From assembly GCA_958296035.1 (NCBI GenBank), contig OY282431.1, positions 3,456,037 through 3,520,036 on the forward strand: a stretch of 64,000 nt of DNA. The letters run 5' to 3'. The notes below the pieces were generated by a model that was not told where the DNA came from, searched no databases, and saw only the letters and a list, made by a program, of their open reading frames with translations. Source of the DNA: Paracoccaceae bacterium. Its GTDB lineage: Bacteria; Pseudomonadota; Alphaproteobacteria; Rhodobacterales; Rhodobacteraceae. Of the stretch, positions 7,529 to 16,117 are shown in pieces (position 1 is the stretch's first letter; every line of letters starts with the position of its first letter). The translations under genes were made by a program, and so were the position numbers.

Positions 7529-10500
7529 TCATTGATCCGGCCTTGTAACCTGATCTCGACCAGCGTTCTCTACATGACCGCCCCTGCCGATTGACCTGGC
7601 GCCAGCTGGATGTTCATGTGCCACGTTGAGCAATACAAGCTGCTGCAGCTCGGCGACCAGACTTTCCATTATCCCGGTTGCTGGATCGAAGTGATGCGCG
7701 ACAGGATTGCTGGTCCGGATCCAGGAAAGCCGCCGTTCGATTTCAGGCTTGGCCGTACCGGTAGGGAACCTGAGAGCCAGTACCTGGCGCGCCGACCGCG
7801 GGTCCATGACCGCACAGGTTCTGTTGTGAAGCTCGGCATCCTCCCGGGTCGTCGTAAATGACCACCTTTCTTCTGCCGACGGATCAAGCAACAGATTCTG
7901 GCAGCACAGCCCGGCTCTGGTCCGGACCAGAGCCGTCAACCTTGCACCGGCCGGTCCGGGGCCGTCCCGATCCTCTCGCAGCGCCGACAATTCGGCTGGT
8001 CCCAGTCCGAACGAACGGTCAAGAGCATCGCAGGAGGAATCGGATTGTGAACTGAACACAAGCAGTGTTGTCGCCGAGTTCAGTATTTCGCTCGGAAAAT
8101 CTTCGAGGAACTGCGAAGCCAGTGAAATATGCACATTGTTCTTGCGGCCTTCACGAATGTCCTGAACAATTTGTCGCTTGACACCTTCGATGCGATTGAC
8201 GCGATGGAACTCGTCGACACAAAGGATCTTCAGGGTGTCTGCCTCATTTTCAGCCTTGGCAAAATGGAAATCGCCATACAGCTTCGGCAGCCAGCCCGAG
8301 CGGAGTGCCGATCCCACTTCGTCCGCAGAAACGGCCCATCCATGCACCATCGCATGTCGAGCCAGCATATACATCAGAGCCGATAACCGCATCGCCGGAG
8401 CCTGCGACGAGCTTGAGGTCACTTCCTCAAGATCAATGGACAGGATTCGTGCATTTGCGGTGCTGAAACGCGTCGGACAAGCCAGTATCGGGAAGTTCCG
8501 AATCGCTTCCGACACCACCCGATGGACGTGTTGCAGAAGCGGTGGGCCACTACTGCCGAGTGCCTCCCCGCCGTACAAGTCACGAACCTGAGGTGAACGA
8601 CACTCCATGAGGATGTCGCTGAGTTGCGGAACAGCCATGGTTTGGGCCCGACAGCTTGCCTCTTGCTGACCCGCTTCGAACAAGACGTCCACAACCTGCC
8701 ACCAGGTTGTGTGTTCGCCTGTTGCGAACGCCAGGTTCCGCATGGCGGCATCAATCCCGGGGAGAATTCCCGGTTCGTAACGTCTGGGACTGAATTCATC
8801 GGAAAGCGTTTTGTAGCACTGGTCGACGACCGTTCCAAGAAATCCCGACATGTTGCCAACACCCTCCGCTGTTCCGGAATCCAGAAGCACGGACAGGAAA
8901 TTGATCAGGAAGATGCGACCGCCTGAATGGGGACGGCGCATTCCCGGCGGTGTGTCGAACACATTGATGGCATGCTCCCTGAGCATCTTGAGGCGATGGC
9001 ATGTGGCTTCGCCCTGTCGACTGCCTGGCAACATTTCCCTGATCAGCCGGATCAATCCTGCCGAGGAATTGCCAATATCGAGGATTCCTATCCGGGGCAG
9101 GCTTGTGGATCCAGATGCGTTCGCGAACACCGAGTTGAGATTGAGGATATTCATAGCCATCGACTTTCCGGAACCCGAAACCCCAATATGGAGTTCCGCC
9201 CAGTTGGTCTGGGCGGCGGACCCGCGCCGATAAAGCCACAACTTCCCATCGACGCTGCGAAACAGCGTTTCACCAGATTGCCACGGGCATGCCGGCCGGG
9301 CGATGGGCAGAATCATCAGCAACTGCACCAAGGGTGCCAGGACTGCCGGTGCGGTCTTCTCGGTGGTTAATCCGGGAACGGTGGCCAGCATGCTTGCGAG
9401 CGGGTCGCCGGTGTTCCGGTCGGTAGTCGTGTTTCCCCAATGTTCCACGGACCTCTGCAAGATCAGGGCATTTCTCTGCAAGCTGTCCAGGTGCCGGCGC
9501 GGGGCCCAGGTCGCAAATGCAATGCGCAATCGGGCGACCTTGTCGCCGGCATCCTCGGTCCCGCGCAAATACTCGTAGGCAGCACGAATCCGGCGATGCC
9601 CCGAAGGGCTGGCAAATCCGAACAGGTGTGCGAACTGTTCTCGGGGATGGAAAGTTGCAAGGTCGACGTGGTCCAGCATGAATCCGCATCGCCAGCGCAG
9701 CTGCGGAAGAGACGCATTCAAGGCCGCCACAAGCTCGTTGAATGGCGTAAGTGTTTCGGGCGCCATGGTTACATCGAAACACGAAAACACATAGTCTCCA
9801 ATTTCAATACACCCGTTCGGCAGGATTGTTCCTCCGGCAAGAGACAGTTGCCAATCCAGCAATTCACATCCCGTGCTACTGCCTGGCATTCCGGTGGCCT
9901 CTGGCAGCTCAGGCCGGTCATCGTTGTTCTTTGGCTTGACACCCGCCGTGGGTCGTAACGTGAAGGGTTCGTTTGTCGCTCGACCAGGAAATAGTGTTGC
10001 CCGATGGAACGCTATAATTTCCGTGCTGTCCATCAGGCGGGCCTGCAATCCGCAACGCAGGAAATCGTGGCATAGCGTTTGAGTCGCTGTCGAGTGCCTA
10101 TCAAGCTGCGGACTGCCCTGGGCAGCATCTCTTACGTGACGCCTGCGTTGAACGTCTCTATCCGAACCGCCAGAAACGGGTTCAATTCCGAGGTCACGGC
10201 GCGAAACGGGGCGTGTCCAAACCGTGGCAACAACAGATTCCCATGCAACCTTGTGAAATTGATGATCTGACTGCGCCCGGCATAGGCTGTTGGCGGAGAG
10301 GCCAAGCCTGCTCGCATTGGCTGCTGCCCAGTGGCGTCTGTCGTCGATCATGCCTTCGGCAACAGTCGGGTCTCGAACGAAGGCGAATTCCACACTGTGC
10401 CCCGGCGAACCAAGCACGGAAGCCAGCGCAACACGCAGCCCTTCAACGATTCCCGCCAGTCCGCTGCGTCCCATGCCACGCATTGCACCAACGATGTTGA

Positions 10501-10618
10501 TCATCGACATGAGCGTTCCATTCTTGAGCACAATCGTGGCCTCGTCACATTTGGAGGCCAATGGAATTCGCTGGCGCAATGAATCACCGGTCGGCAGGAG
10601 TTTGGCGATCTCAACCAA
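7529..10618 (-). CDS. IcmB/DotO-like type IVB secretion ATPase (VirB4/TraC superfamily)
   Basis: The 1029-residue protein carries Walker A HIGVSGSGKSMAMNILN at about 477-493 and a Walker B-like LKILCVDEFHRVNR at about 796-809, then NNVHISLASQFLEDFP, a sensor-like strand. The tract PRIGILDIGNSSAGLIRLI after Walker A resembles IcmB/DotO of Dot/Icm systems and the TraU ATPase of IncI plasmids. These ATPases energise effector or DNA export at the inner membrane, and length near 1000 is normal for IcmB. The start is TTG 10618 with a weak ribosome site, so the true N-terminus is uncertain. It is the last gene of a minus-strand run IcmD-like, IcmJ-like, unknown, IcmB-like, similar in order to icmD-icmJ-icmB of Legionella apart from the extra gene. 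Confidence 0.82.
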   Translation of the reverse strand: MVEIAKLLPTGDSLRQRIPLASKCDEATIVLKNGTLMSMINIVGAMRGMGRSGLAGIVEGLRVALASVLGSPGHSVEFAFVRDPTVAEGMIDDRRHWAAANASRLGLSANSLCRAQSDHQFHKVAWESVVATVWTRPVSRRDLGIEPVSGGSDRDVQRRRHVRDAAQGSPQLDRHSTATQTLCHDFLRCGLQARLMDSTEIIAFHRATLFPGRATNEPFTLRPTAGVKPKNNDDRPELPEATGMPGSSTGCELLDWQLSLAGGTILPNGCIEIGDYVFSCFDVTMAPETLTPFNELVAALNASLPQLRWRCGFMLDHVDLATFHPREQFAHLFGFASPSGHRRIRAAYEYLRGTEDAGDKVARLRIAFATWAPRRHLDSLQRNALILQRSVEHWGNTTTDRNTGDPLASMLATVPGLTTEKTAPAVLAPLVQLLMILPIARPACPWQSGETLFRSVDGKLWLYRRGSAAQTNWAELHIGVSGSGKSMAMNILNLNSVFANASGSTSLPRIGILDIGNSSAGLIRLIREMLPGSRQGEATCHRLKMLREHAINVFDTPPGMRRPHSGGRIFLINFLSVLLDSGTAEGVGNMSGFLGTVVDQCYKTLSDEFSPRRYEPGILPGIDAAMRNLAFATGEHTTWWQVVDVLFEAGQQEASCRAQTMAVPQLSDILMECRSPQVRDLYGGEALGSSGPPLLQHVHRVVSEAIRNFPILACPTRFSTANARILSIDLEEVTSSSSQAPAMRLSALMYMLARHAMVHGWAVSADEVGSALRSGWLPKLYGDFHFAKAENEADTLKILCVDEFHRVNRIEGVKRQIVQDIREGRKNNVHISLASQFLEDFPSEILNSATTLLVFSSQSDSSCDALDRSFGLGPAELSALREDRDGPGPAGARLTALVRTRAGLCCQNLLLDPSAEERWSFTTTREDAELHNRTCAVMDPRSARQVLALRFPTGTAKPEIERRLSWIRTSNPVAHHFDPATGIMESLVAELQQLVLLNVAHEHPAGARSIGRGGHVENAGRDQVTRPDQ

Positions 10619-10719
10619 TTCCAGACCGGTTCAATGACCGGAGGACATTGACCAGAGCAGCGGTATTCGGCGTCAGGATAAACAGCATTCCGGATCGACC
10701 ATTGACTAACTGTAACGGG

Positions 10720-12210
10720 TCATGAGGGTTCTTTGATCAATCGGGCAATGAAATCGCGCAGTTTGACCTCTCGCTGGTCACGACCTGAATCAAGAATACA
10801 GTCAAGATTCCACAACAATTCAGGGCGTCCGCTCCTGGTTGCGACAATCATCGGTGCAGCATCTGCAGGACCGCCGTAATCGCTGAGTTTGCGATCTTCG
10901 CCGTTCTTCTGGCCCCAACGCTCGCTGGCAACGTCGGCGGTAGTTACAATTCCAAGCTTCCACATACGGGAAGCCAATCGGGCTCTCGTCGACACGCATT
11001 CCGGCACCACATATTCAATCCTTCCTGCAACCGCAGAAATCAGCGTGATGTTCAGATTGTCCAACTCTTGCAGGGCGGGCAGCATGGCAATTCGGTCATA
11101 TGCAGCCAGCCATGCAACCTCCATGACCTGGCGCCGCGGCCTTAGCGGAAAACACAGGGCGGCCCTGGTAAGTGCACTGGCAACAGCACCCGCCGACCAT
11201 GCGTTCAAGGCCATTTTTCGACCTCCACAGACTCTGACAAGATGCTCTGTACAGCTGGCAAGCACCGCATGACTTCCAGGCGCAGCCCAACCCGGTCCCT
11301 GCAAGATCTCATCCAGTTGAAAGCGGCCGAACTGCTTCAGAATGCGTATTTCTTCCAGGATAAAACTGCGCCTTCCAAACAACATGCAATGACCGGCCAG
11401 CCAGCTGTTCATCCAGGGTTGCAGCATCAGATTGTTACTCTCGAACCTGCCTCTCAATACAATGGGGTGTTCCATCGCCGACATTCGATCCAGAACCTCG
11501 TCGTCAATCTCCTTGCCGACATCACCGCTCGCTTGCTGTCGCCAGCGACCAGGGCGAGGAACCGGCTGTCCTGCCAGTCTTTCGAGATAGGTCACAGCCG
11601 GAAAGGCCATTGAAGCAATCTCTCGCCTGCCAGGCTGGAAGGTGTCGGCGCGCAATCCAGTGACACCGACAGATTTGAGCTCCGTCTGCACCTTCAGAAT
11701 TTTCGCCTCGGACGCTGCTGGTGAGACCATTTTCCGATACATCTCTCTGCCGAGCCCGCTGGTCAGACTTGTTCCTGCCAGGAGTCTCGCCGCTCCGGAA
11801 GACGGGCTGTTTGCAGTGGTCCCAAGATTGCCCAACTGTGAAACAATACAGCCGGCGAGGCGAACCACACGCGTTTGGCAACATCCCAGTGCCTGCGCGA
11901 CCAACTGGTCGTGCCGAATCTGACAACCCCACTCCTTGAGCATTTCGGCCAACGTCGCGCCGATCCACCCATCTTCATGTACGTGTCGAAACCCATCCTT
12001 GTCGCAAAGACTGCGAGCACTGCGCCAGGACAGATTCGATAGCCAGTAGCCACGTGGCAATTGGTTGAACGCGGCGCGATCGGTAAGGACATGGACAGAA
12101 CCCTGGTGTATCACGACGATTCGACCACCCGGCCACTTCAGGATAACCCCGACCCCGGCGTTGCTGGCGACGGCACCTGAAGCCTTTTCATCGGTGGTCC
12201 CGATCTTCAT
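10720..12210 (-). CDS. Unrecognised 496-residue protein inside the IVB secretion run
   Basis: ATG 12210 overlaps the stop of the IcmJ-like gene by four bases (ATGA), so translation is coupled and this start is preferred over an in-frame TTG upstream at 12345. The product appears soluble: no signal peptide and no clear membrane helix. Early strands read GVGVILKWPGGRIVVIHQGS and VHVLTDRAAFNQLPRGYWLS. A middle Pro/Arg-rich stretch and a long helical C-terminal half (IMEVAWLAAYDR-like segments, then LRDFIARLIKEPS) follow. I recognise no catalytic motif. Its placement between icmJ and icmB homologues implies a role in the secretion or conjugation machine, but that is context only. Confidence 0.7.
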   Translation of the reverse strand: MKIGTTDEKASGAVASNAGVGVILKWPGGRIVVIHQGSVHVLTDRAAFNQLPRGYWLSNLSWRSARSLCDKDGFRHVHEDGWIGATLAEMLKEWGCQIRHDQLVAQALGCCQTRVVRLAGCIVSQLGNLGTTANSPSSGAARLLAGTSLTSGLGREMYRKMVSPAASEAKILKVQTELKSVGVTGLRADTFQPGRREIASMAFPAVTYLERLAGQPVPRPGRWRQQASGDVGKEIDDEVLDRMSAMEHPIVLRGRFESNNLMLQPWMNSWLAGHCMLFGRRSFILEEIRILKQFGRFQLDEILQGPGWAAPGSHAVLASCTEHLVRVCGGRKMALNAWSAGAVASALTRAALCFPLRPRRQVMEVAWLAAYDRIAMLPALQELDNLNITLISAVAGRIEYVVPECVSTRARLASRMWKLGIVTTADVASERWGQKNGEDRKLSDYGGPADAAPMIVATRSGRPELLWNLDCILDSGRDQREVKLRDFIARLIKEPS

Positions 12211-12947
12211 GGCGCGCCCTCGGCCAATCCCAGGCGCAGGCTTTCGTAGCGGCCTGGAAGTTCCTCGGCACCTCCACACCTGTCCCAAAAGTCGGAAATC
12301 GCCGTTTCTGCAACACTCAAAAAGCTGTTCTGCGACCAGATGCAAAGGTCAGAACAACGATGTTCCGGTTGGCCGACAATTCGATTGGCAGCCCGCGGCC
12401 AGAACCTTACGAAGCCATCCAGTTCGCTGACAAGCTGCTCCATCGCATTGGCCTGGAGCCTCTTGTTCGTGAACCGCAGTGTCTCGAAAAAGCCTTGCGG
12501 GTGTGAACTTCCCAAAAAGGTCGCCAGTAGAGATTCTCGGCGGGCTACAGCCTCGATGACCTTTCGCGCCGTTTCCCTGAGATCCGGGTCGGCCTTCGGT
12601 GTTGCTGTCAGAAACGTTGTCCAGGCCAGCTGCATCAGGCTCGCCTGCGAGATATCCGGTGCCCAGATCATCTGCAGCCGGCCGCGCCCGGCTGACCAGA
12701 CCGGGTGCCGGAGATTGTGGCAAAACTGGCAAATTGTCTTCAATCCGCCTGGGCCGCATGGCACATGCCTGCCCGTATGATCAATCTCCATACAGTATGG
12801 GATGCGCGTCGAGCAGATGTGACATTGCCAGTCGTCGCGCCGCAGGCACTCGGCAACCTGATCGATGTTCTGTGCTGCCAGGCGGGAATGAAAACGGCTC
12901 CCGTATCGTTGCACCTGCGGCGAAGTAGCGAGAAACCGCTTCAGCAT
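12207..12947 (-). CDS. IcmJ/DotN-like HNH-fold zinc protein of a type IVB system
   Basis: The 246-residue protein contains an HNH-like zinc module near residues 35-80: RRDDWQCHICSTRI, then MEIDHTGRH, then LKTICQFCHNLRHPVW. This gives two CxxC pairs flanking a D-H motif. DotN (IcmJ) of the Dot/Icm coupling complex is an HNH-nuclease-fold protein without shown nuclease activity; the immediate neighbours (IcmD-like upstream, IcmB-like downstream) support that identity over a free-standing HNH endonuclease. The C-terminal 150 residues are helical and not recognised. It starts 15 bp after the IcmD-like stop and its stop overlaps the following ATG by four bases. Confidence 0.72.
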   Translation of the reverse strand: MLKRFLATSPQVQRYGSRFHSRLAAQNIDQVAECLRRDDWQCHICSTRIPYCMEIDHTGRHVPCGPGGLKTICQFCHNLRHPVWSAGRGRLQMIWAPDISQASLMQLAWTTFLTATPKADPDLRETARKVIEAVARRESLLATFLGSSHPQGFFETLRFTNKRLQANAMEQLVSELDGFVRFWPRAANRIVGQPEHRCSDLCIWSQNSFLSVAETAISDFWDRCGGAEELPGRYESLRLGLAEGAP

Positions 12948-12962
12948 AACAGTCAGAACCCG

Positions 12963-13334
12963 TCAGTTGATACTGCGCAATGAGCCATCGACCGACAGGT
13001 TGGTGGCACCACTTCCAAACAGGGAAGTCACGCCAACACCGAGCGTGGTTGGTATGGCGACCATCGCCGCGCCCACAAAGACGAGAATAAAGGCTGTTGA
13101 CAGGCGAGCTGAGGGATCGTTGGGATTCTGCGCGTGCTGACGGAATTTCAGCAGCCCGACAATTGCCAGAACAATTCCAAGGAGAAATGCGATGGCGCCG
13201 ATCAGGCTGGCTATATCTCCAACCTGCGCCTGCAGACCGGCCGCCATGTCACCGATATCGTTGACCTGTGCCGCAACGGGAGTCAGCAATACCGTCGACA
13301 AGACTGTCCCGAGAATAATGGTGGCGAATGACAT
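12963..13334 (-). CDS. IcmD/DotP-like small membrane protein
   Basis: This 123-residue protein has a signal-like N-terminal hydrophobic segment ending in LLTPVAAQ, a polar stretch, then two hydrophobic helices (IASLIGAIAFLLGIVLAIVG and FILVFVGAAMVAIPTTLGVG) separated by KFRQHAQNPNDPS. Size and the two-helix layout match IcmD/DotP, an inner-membrane Dot/Icm protein, and its place before icmJ matches Legionella order. It begins with ATG at 13334 after a strong AGGAAGGA site and is the first gene of the run. Sequence identity cannot be judged here, so the call rests on topology plus synteny; TrbC/VirB2-like pilin is the main alternative. Confidence 0.62.
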   Translation of the reverse strand: MSFATIILGTVLSTVLLTPVAAQVNDIGDMAAGLQAQVGDIASLIGAIAFLLGIVLAIVGLLKFRQHAQNPNDPSARLSTAFILVFVGAAMVAIPTTLGVGVTSLFGSGATNLSVDGSLRSIN

Positions 13335-13677
13335 GTTCTGATTCCTTCCTGCAGACTGTCTCCAGACCGGCGGGCGGTAACGGCCAACCGGTTTCTACCT
13401 CCATTTGCAACGGTGTTGCGAAAGCAGAACGGATAGAATTGTGTCCCTGGAGATTCCTGTGCGGAATACGCCAGACCGGCACCACATTGCGTCAACGGCC
13501 TATAGGCCAGCCTGGAAAGCAGTTATGCCCCGGAAAGTTGCCGGAAACATCGCCGTAGAGGACAGGAAAGCGCTCCCGGACCATCTGAGCTGTGACATTC
13601 GCGTTTTACGAACCGGTTGCCTATGACCGATGACCACAGGCATGCAGCAGGAAAGGGCAATAGCACGGAGAATACAA

Positions 13678-14049
13678 ATGCCAGGAGTCGACAGCGACAG
13701 GAGGCAGAGACCAAGTGGCGAATTCTGGACCAACCGGGACATCAGACTGCTGACAGAAATGTGGATTCGCTATGTACCCTGCAGTGAAATTGGCAAGGTT
13801 GTCGGTCGGTCGCCATGTGCGGTGGCCGTCAAGGCCGTTCGCCTGGGCCTGTCAGCGCGCTCCAGCCGGCAAATGAAGGTCAATTCCTGGCCGGAATCCA
13901 GATCCCGGCTTCGCAAATGCCTAAATTGCCGAAAACTGTTCTATTCGGAGGGCATTGGCAATAGAATATGCCGCATCTGCAAGCTTGGCGATGACTGGAA
14001 GGCTTCTCCGGCATGTGCGCTTCGCATCTGCAACAGCCACAAAGGGTAA
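13678..14049 (+). CDS. GcrA-like DNA-binding domain fused to a zinc ribbon
   Basis: The N-terminal part (FWTNRDIRLLTEMWIRYVP, CSEIGKVVGRSPCAVAVKAV, RLGLSARS) matches the helix-turn-helix of alphaproteobacterial GcrA-type regulators: an aromatic-T start, a tryptophan in helix 1 and RLGLS at the end. A putative four-cysteine knuckle follows: CLNCRKLFYSEGIGNRICRIC, seen as two CxxC pairs. Canonical GcrA is a sigma70 partner recruited to methylated promoters; this 123-residue relative has the zinc ribbon at its C-terminal half. ATG 13678 follows CGGAGAA; ATG 13630 is an alternative. It is divergent from the secretion run and just upstream of the primase-like gene, so it may regulate the island. 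Confidence 0.65.
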   Translation: MPGVDSDRRQRPSGEFWTNRDIRLLTEMWIRYVPCSEIGKVVGRSPCAVAVKAVRLGLSARSSRQMKVNSWPESRSRLRKCLNCRKLFYSEGIGNRICRICKLGDDWKASPACALRICNSHKG

Positions 14050-14109
14050 TGTCGGCATGCATCAACGAACGCCATGGGCATCGCCCGCGCTTTATCAGGA
14101 GATGCACCA

Positions 14110-15252
14110 ATGAGCCGACTTGATATCGACCAGATTCTCACCCGCATAAGCCTTCACGACCTGATTTCCCGCGAAGCAGGCGTGGCTTTCAGACGCGTTG
14201 GCGACCGCCATGTTGGCCTGTGCCCCTTTCATTCCGAGAAAACCCCGTCCTTTGTTGTCTTCGAAGGGAAGAGGTCCACATATCACTGCTTTGGCGCCAG
14301 TTGCGGCGCACATGGCGATGCGATCACCTTCTTGCGCCGATGGAAACACCTGGATGTGCGGGATGCTATTGCGCTTGCTGCCAGTCTGGCGGGTATCTCG
14401 CCTGACATGCCCCCTTCTCGCGCCGTGCCCGAACGCGCCATGCCCGCAGCTTCCCCACCTGTTGCCTACAAGCCATGGCCCGGCCAATCAATTGCGCCGG
14501 AGATCCGTCTCCCTGAGGCGGGAGATTCAGTGCTTGTCTTTGATCCCGATAGCAGCCGCTGTACCCGATCCAATGTGTCTCTAGTGCATGTCTATCGCAA
14601 CTCTGCCGGTGAGCCGCTATTTCTGGTACTCCGCTTTGACACCCGGCGCGGCAAATACTTTCGGCAGGTGGAATGGAGAACCGAACCGGTGGACGGGCTC
14701 CCCCAGGTAAGGGGTGTCTGGTCCCAGATCAGATTCGCTCCCGAAGTACTGCGGCCCCTTTACGGGGTTGAGGATGTTGGTCGCTGGAAATTGATGCGTG
14801 GCAGATCCATTCTTGTTGTCGAAGGCGAAAAGACACGAGATGCCGCAGTACAGATTGTACCTTTGAATCTCTCAGGCATGCTGACGCTGACCAATCTCGG
14901 AAGCCAGGGCGGCATCAAGCGAATCGATTGGCAACCGTTGATTGAAGCGATTCGCAGTCAGCCTGGTCAATCACCGTATGCAAAGTTGCTGCTTTGGCCA
15001 GATGCTGACGAAGCACCAGAGTCGGATACGGCCGTGTCCATCGACCGGCAGGTCAAATTCGTCCAGTCATGGGCCGATTCGTTTTGCCGCGCCGCGAGTG
15101 CTGCAGGCTTGCGACAGGATGACGTTGAACTATGGAAAATTGCTCCACCTGCCGACGTGACGCCCGGCTGGGACCTGGCGGATGCCCTGAACGAGGGCTG
15201 GACAAAGTCGATGGTTTTTGACTGGTGCCTTGAAAACTGTTCCCCCGTGTAA
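14110..15252 (+). CDS. CHC2 zinc-finger primase-like protein with Toprim-type region
   Basis: The first 100 residues form a DnaG-type CHC2 zinc finger: RVGDRHVGLCPFHSEKTPSF, FEGKRSTYHCFGASCGAHGD and AITFLRRWKHLDVRDAI. The middle and C-terminal parts carry a Toprim-like core, ILVVEGEKTRDAAVQI, and a later LLLWPDADEAPESD acidic pair. This is the layout of mobile-element primases and CHC2/Toprim proteins that start replication of plasmids, phages or ICEs, shorter (380 residues) than DnaG and without its RNA-polymerase and helicase-binding domains. ATG 14110 has CAGGAG at a good distance. It supports the plasmid- or ICE-like origin of the 7.5-16 kb island. Confidence 0.8.
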   Translation: MSRLDIDQILTRISLHDLISREAGVAFRRVGDRHVGLCPFHSEKTPSFVVFEGKRSTYHCFGASCGAHGDAITFLRRWKHLDVRDAIALAASLAGISPDMPPSRAVPERAMPAASPPVAYKPWPGQSIAPEIRLPEAGDSVLVFDPDSSRCTRSNVSLVHVYRNSAGEPLFLVLRFDTRRGKYFRQVEWRTEPVDGLPQVRGVWSQIRFAPEVLRPLYGVEDVGRWKLMRGRSILVVEGEKTRDAAVQIVPLNLSGMLTLTNLGSQGGIKRIDWQPLIEAIRSQPGQSPYAKLLLWPDADEAPESDTAVSIDRQVKFVQSWADSFCRAASAAGLRQDDVELWKIAPPADVTPGWDLADALNEGWTKSMVFDWCLENCSPV

Positions 15253-15425
15253 CACCGAAGCAGAGACTGCCTGCCGCCGCCGGCCGCAGGCAAGACAAGG
15301 ATGTGTGTCTGTGACCACACACCCTCCGGCGTGCATCATGCCGGATTGTGCGTGCCGTTTGGCAACACTCGGTTTCCCGAGCCCGGGAAGGGAAACGAAG
15401 TGGGAGACCGGCAGGCGGCGGTTGG

Positions 15426-15998
15426 TCATCTTGCGGAAGCAAGATACCTGCGAAATTCGTGCACGAAATCGAGCGGAGTTGTGTGGGGCATGGCCAGTAG
15501 TGGTACCCCGAGCGCTTCCAGATCCAGCTCACCGCGGCTGTCCTCGGAGGCCGGCGGCGAGCCGCTGGTCGGTAACACGCGGATATGCAGGCAGCGGTCG
15601 GCACCAATCATATCGATCAGCGGTCTGACCTCGTCTATGAATCCAACGCCCGAGATGACCGATGGGGTGCCCCGTGCAGCATTGATGGCAACCCTTTTGA
15701 CAACCAGTTTGCCGAGCCATGCTGACCCCATATGCGGCTTGAGGATTTCCTCGCTGAATTCAATATAGGCCTGCCTCGGCGTCTTGCCGTTGAATTCGGA
15801 TCGAGTCTCGTCCTTGCAATCCTCAAAGGCCATGATGTCGCACTCTGCAATGCCGTAGTACTGATGCACCAACTCCTTGAGCTTGTCCGAAAGCGCGAAA
15901 TGGTCGGCACGAAGCCAGCCGGACAAATATCTCCCAAACCTGCTCTTCCCGGCCCGCGGCGGCCCGGAAATCAAGATCAGAACTGGTTCCTTGCGCAT
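15426..15998 (-). CDS. P-loop deoxynucleoside-monophosphate-kinase-like protein
   Basis: The 190-residue protein starts LILISGPPRAGKSRFGRYL, a Walker A loop, followed by HFALSDKLKELVHQYYGI (a lid and nucleotide-binding region) and FNGKTPRQAYIEFSEEILKP, a motif seen in phage-type dNMP kinases (T4 gp1-like). It would phosphorylate dNMPs for DNA synthesis. It converges with the primase-like gene across a 173-bp gap, and galU follows divergently on the other side, so it is probably the right-hand cargo of the island. Substrate specificity cannot be read from sequence. Confidence 0.68.
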   Translation of the reverse strand: MRKEPVLILISGPPRAGKSRFGRYLSGWLRADHFALSDKLKELVHQYYGIAECDIMAFEDCKDETRSEFNGKTPRQAYIEFSEEILKPHMGSAWLGKLVVKRVAINAARGTPSVISGVGFIDEVRPLIDMIGADRCLHIRVLPTSGSPPASEDSRGELDLEALGVPLLAMPHTTPLDFVHEFRRYLASAR

Positions 15999-16117
15999 GA
16001 GTCGGCCTGCAATAGGCTGTCTGTACGGTTGCTGGCCGGTCCGCCTGCCAGACCTGTATCAAGCGGACCCAGCAATGCCCGGTTGCAACCAATGGGGGAT
16101 AGGGTCAAGTAAACGCC

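Noticed and set aside
12207-12947. Calling the HNH-like protein a homing endonuclease or restriction enzyme
   Set aside because: Tight coupling with IcmD- and IcmB-like genes makes an IcmJ/DotN role more likely; the metal-binding pattern fits both but context decides.
15253-15425. GC-rich hairpin (GCCTGC...GCAGGC) between the primase-like and dNMP-kinase-like genes as a terminator
   Set aside because: It pairs well but is not followed by a T-run, so it is not listed as a terminator, although a role for it between convergent genes is possible.
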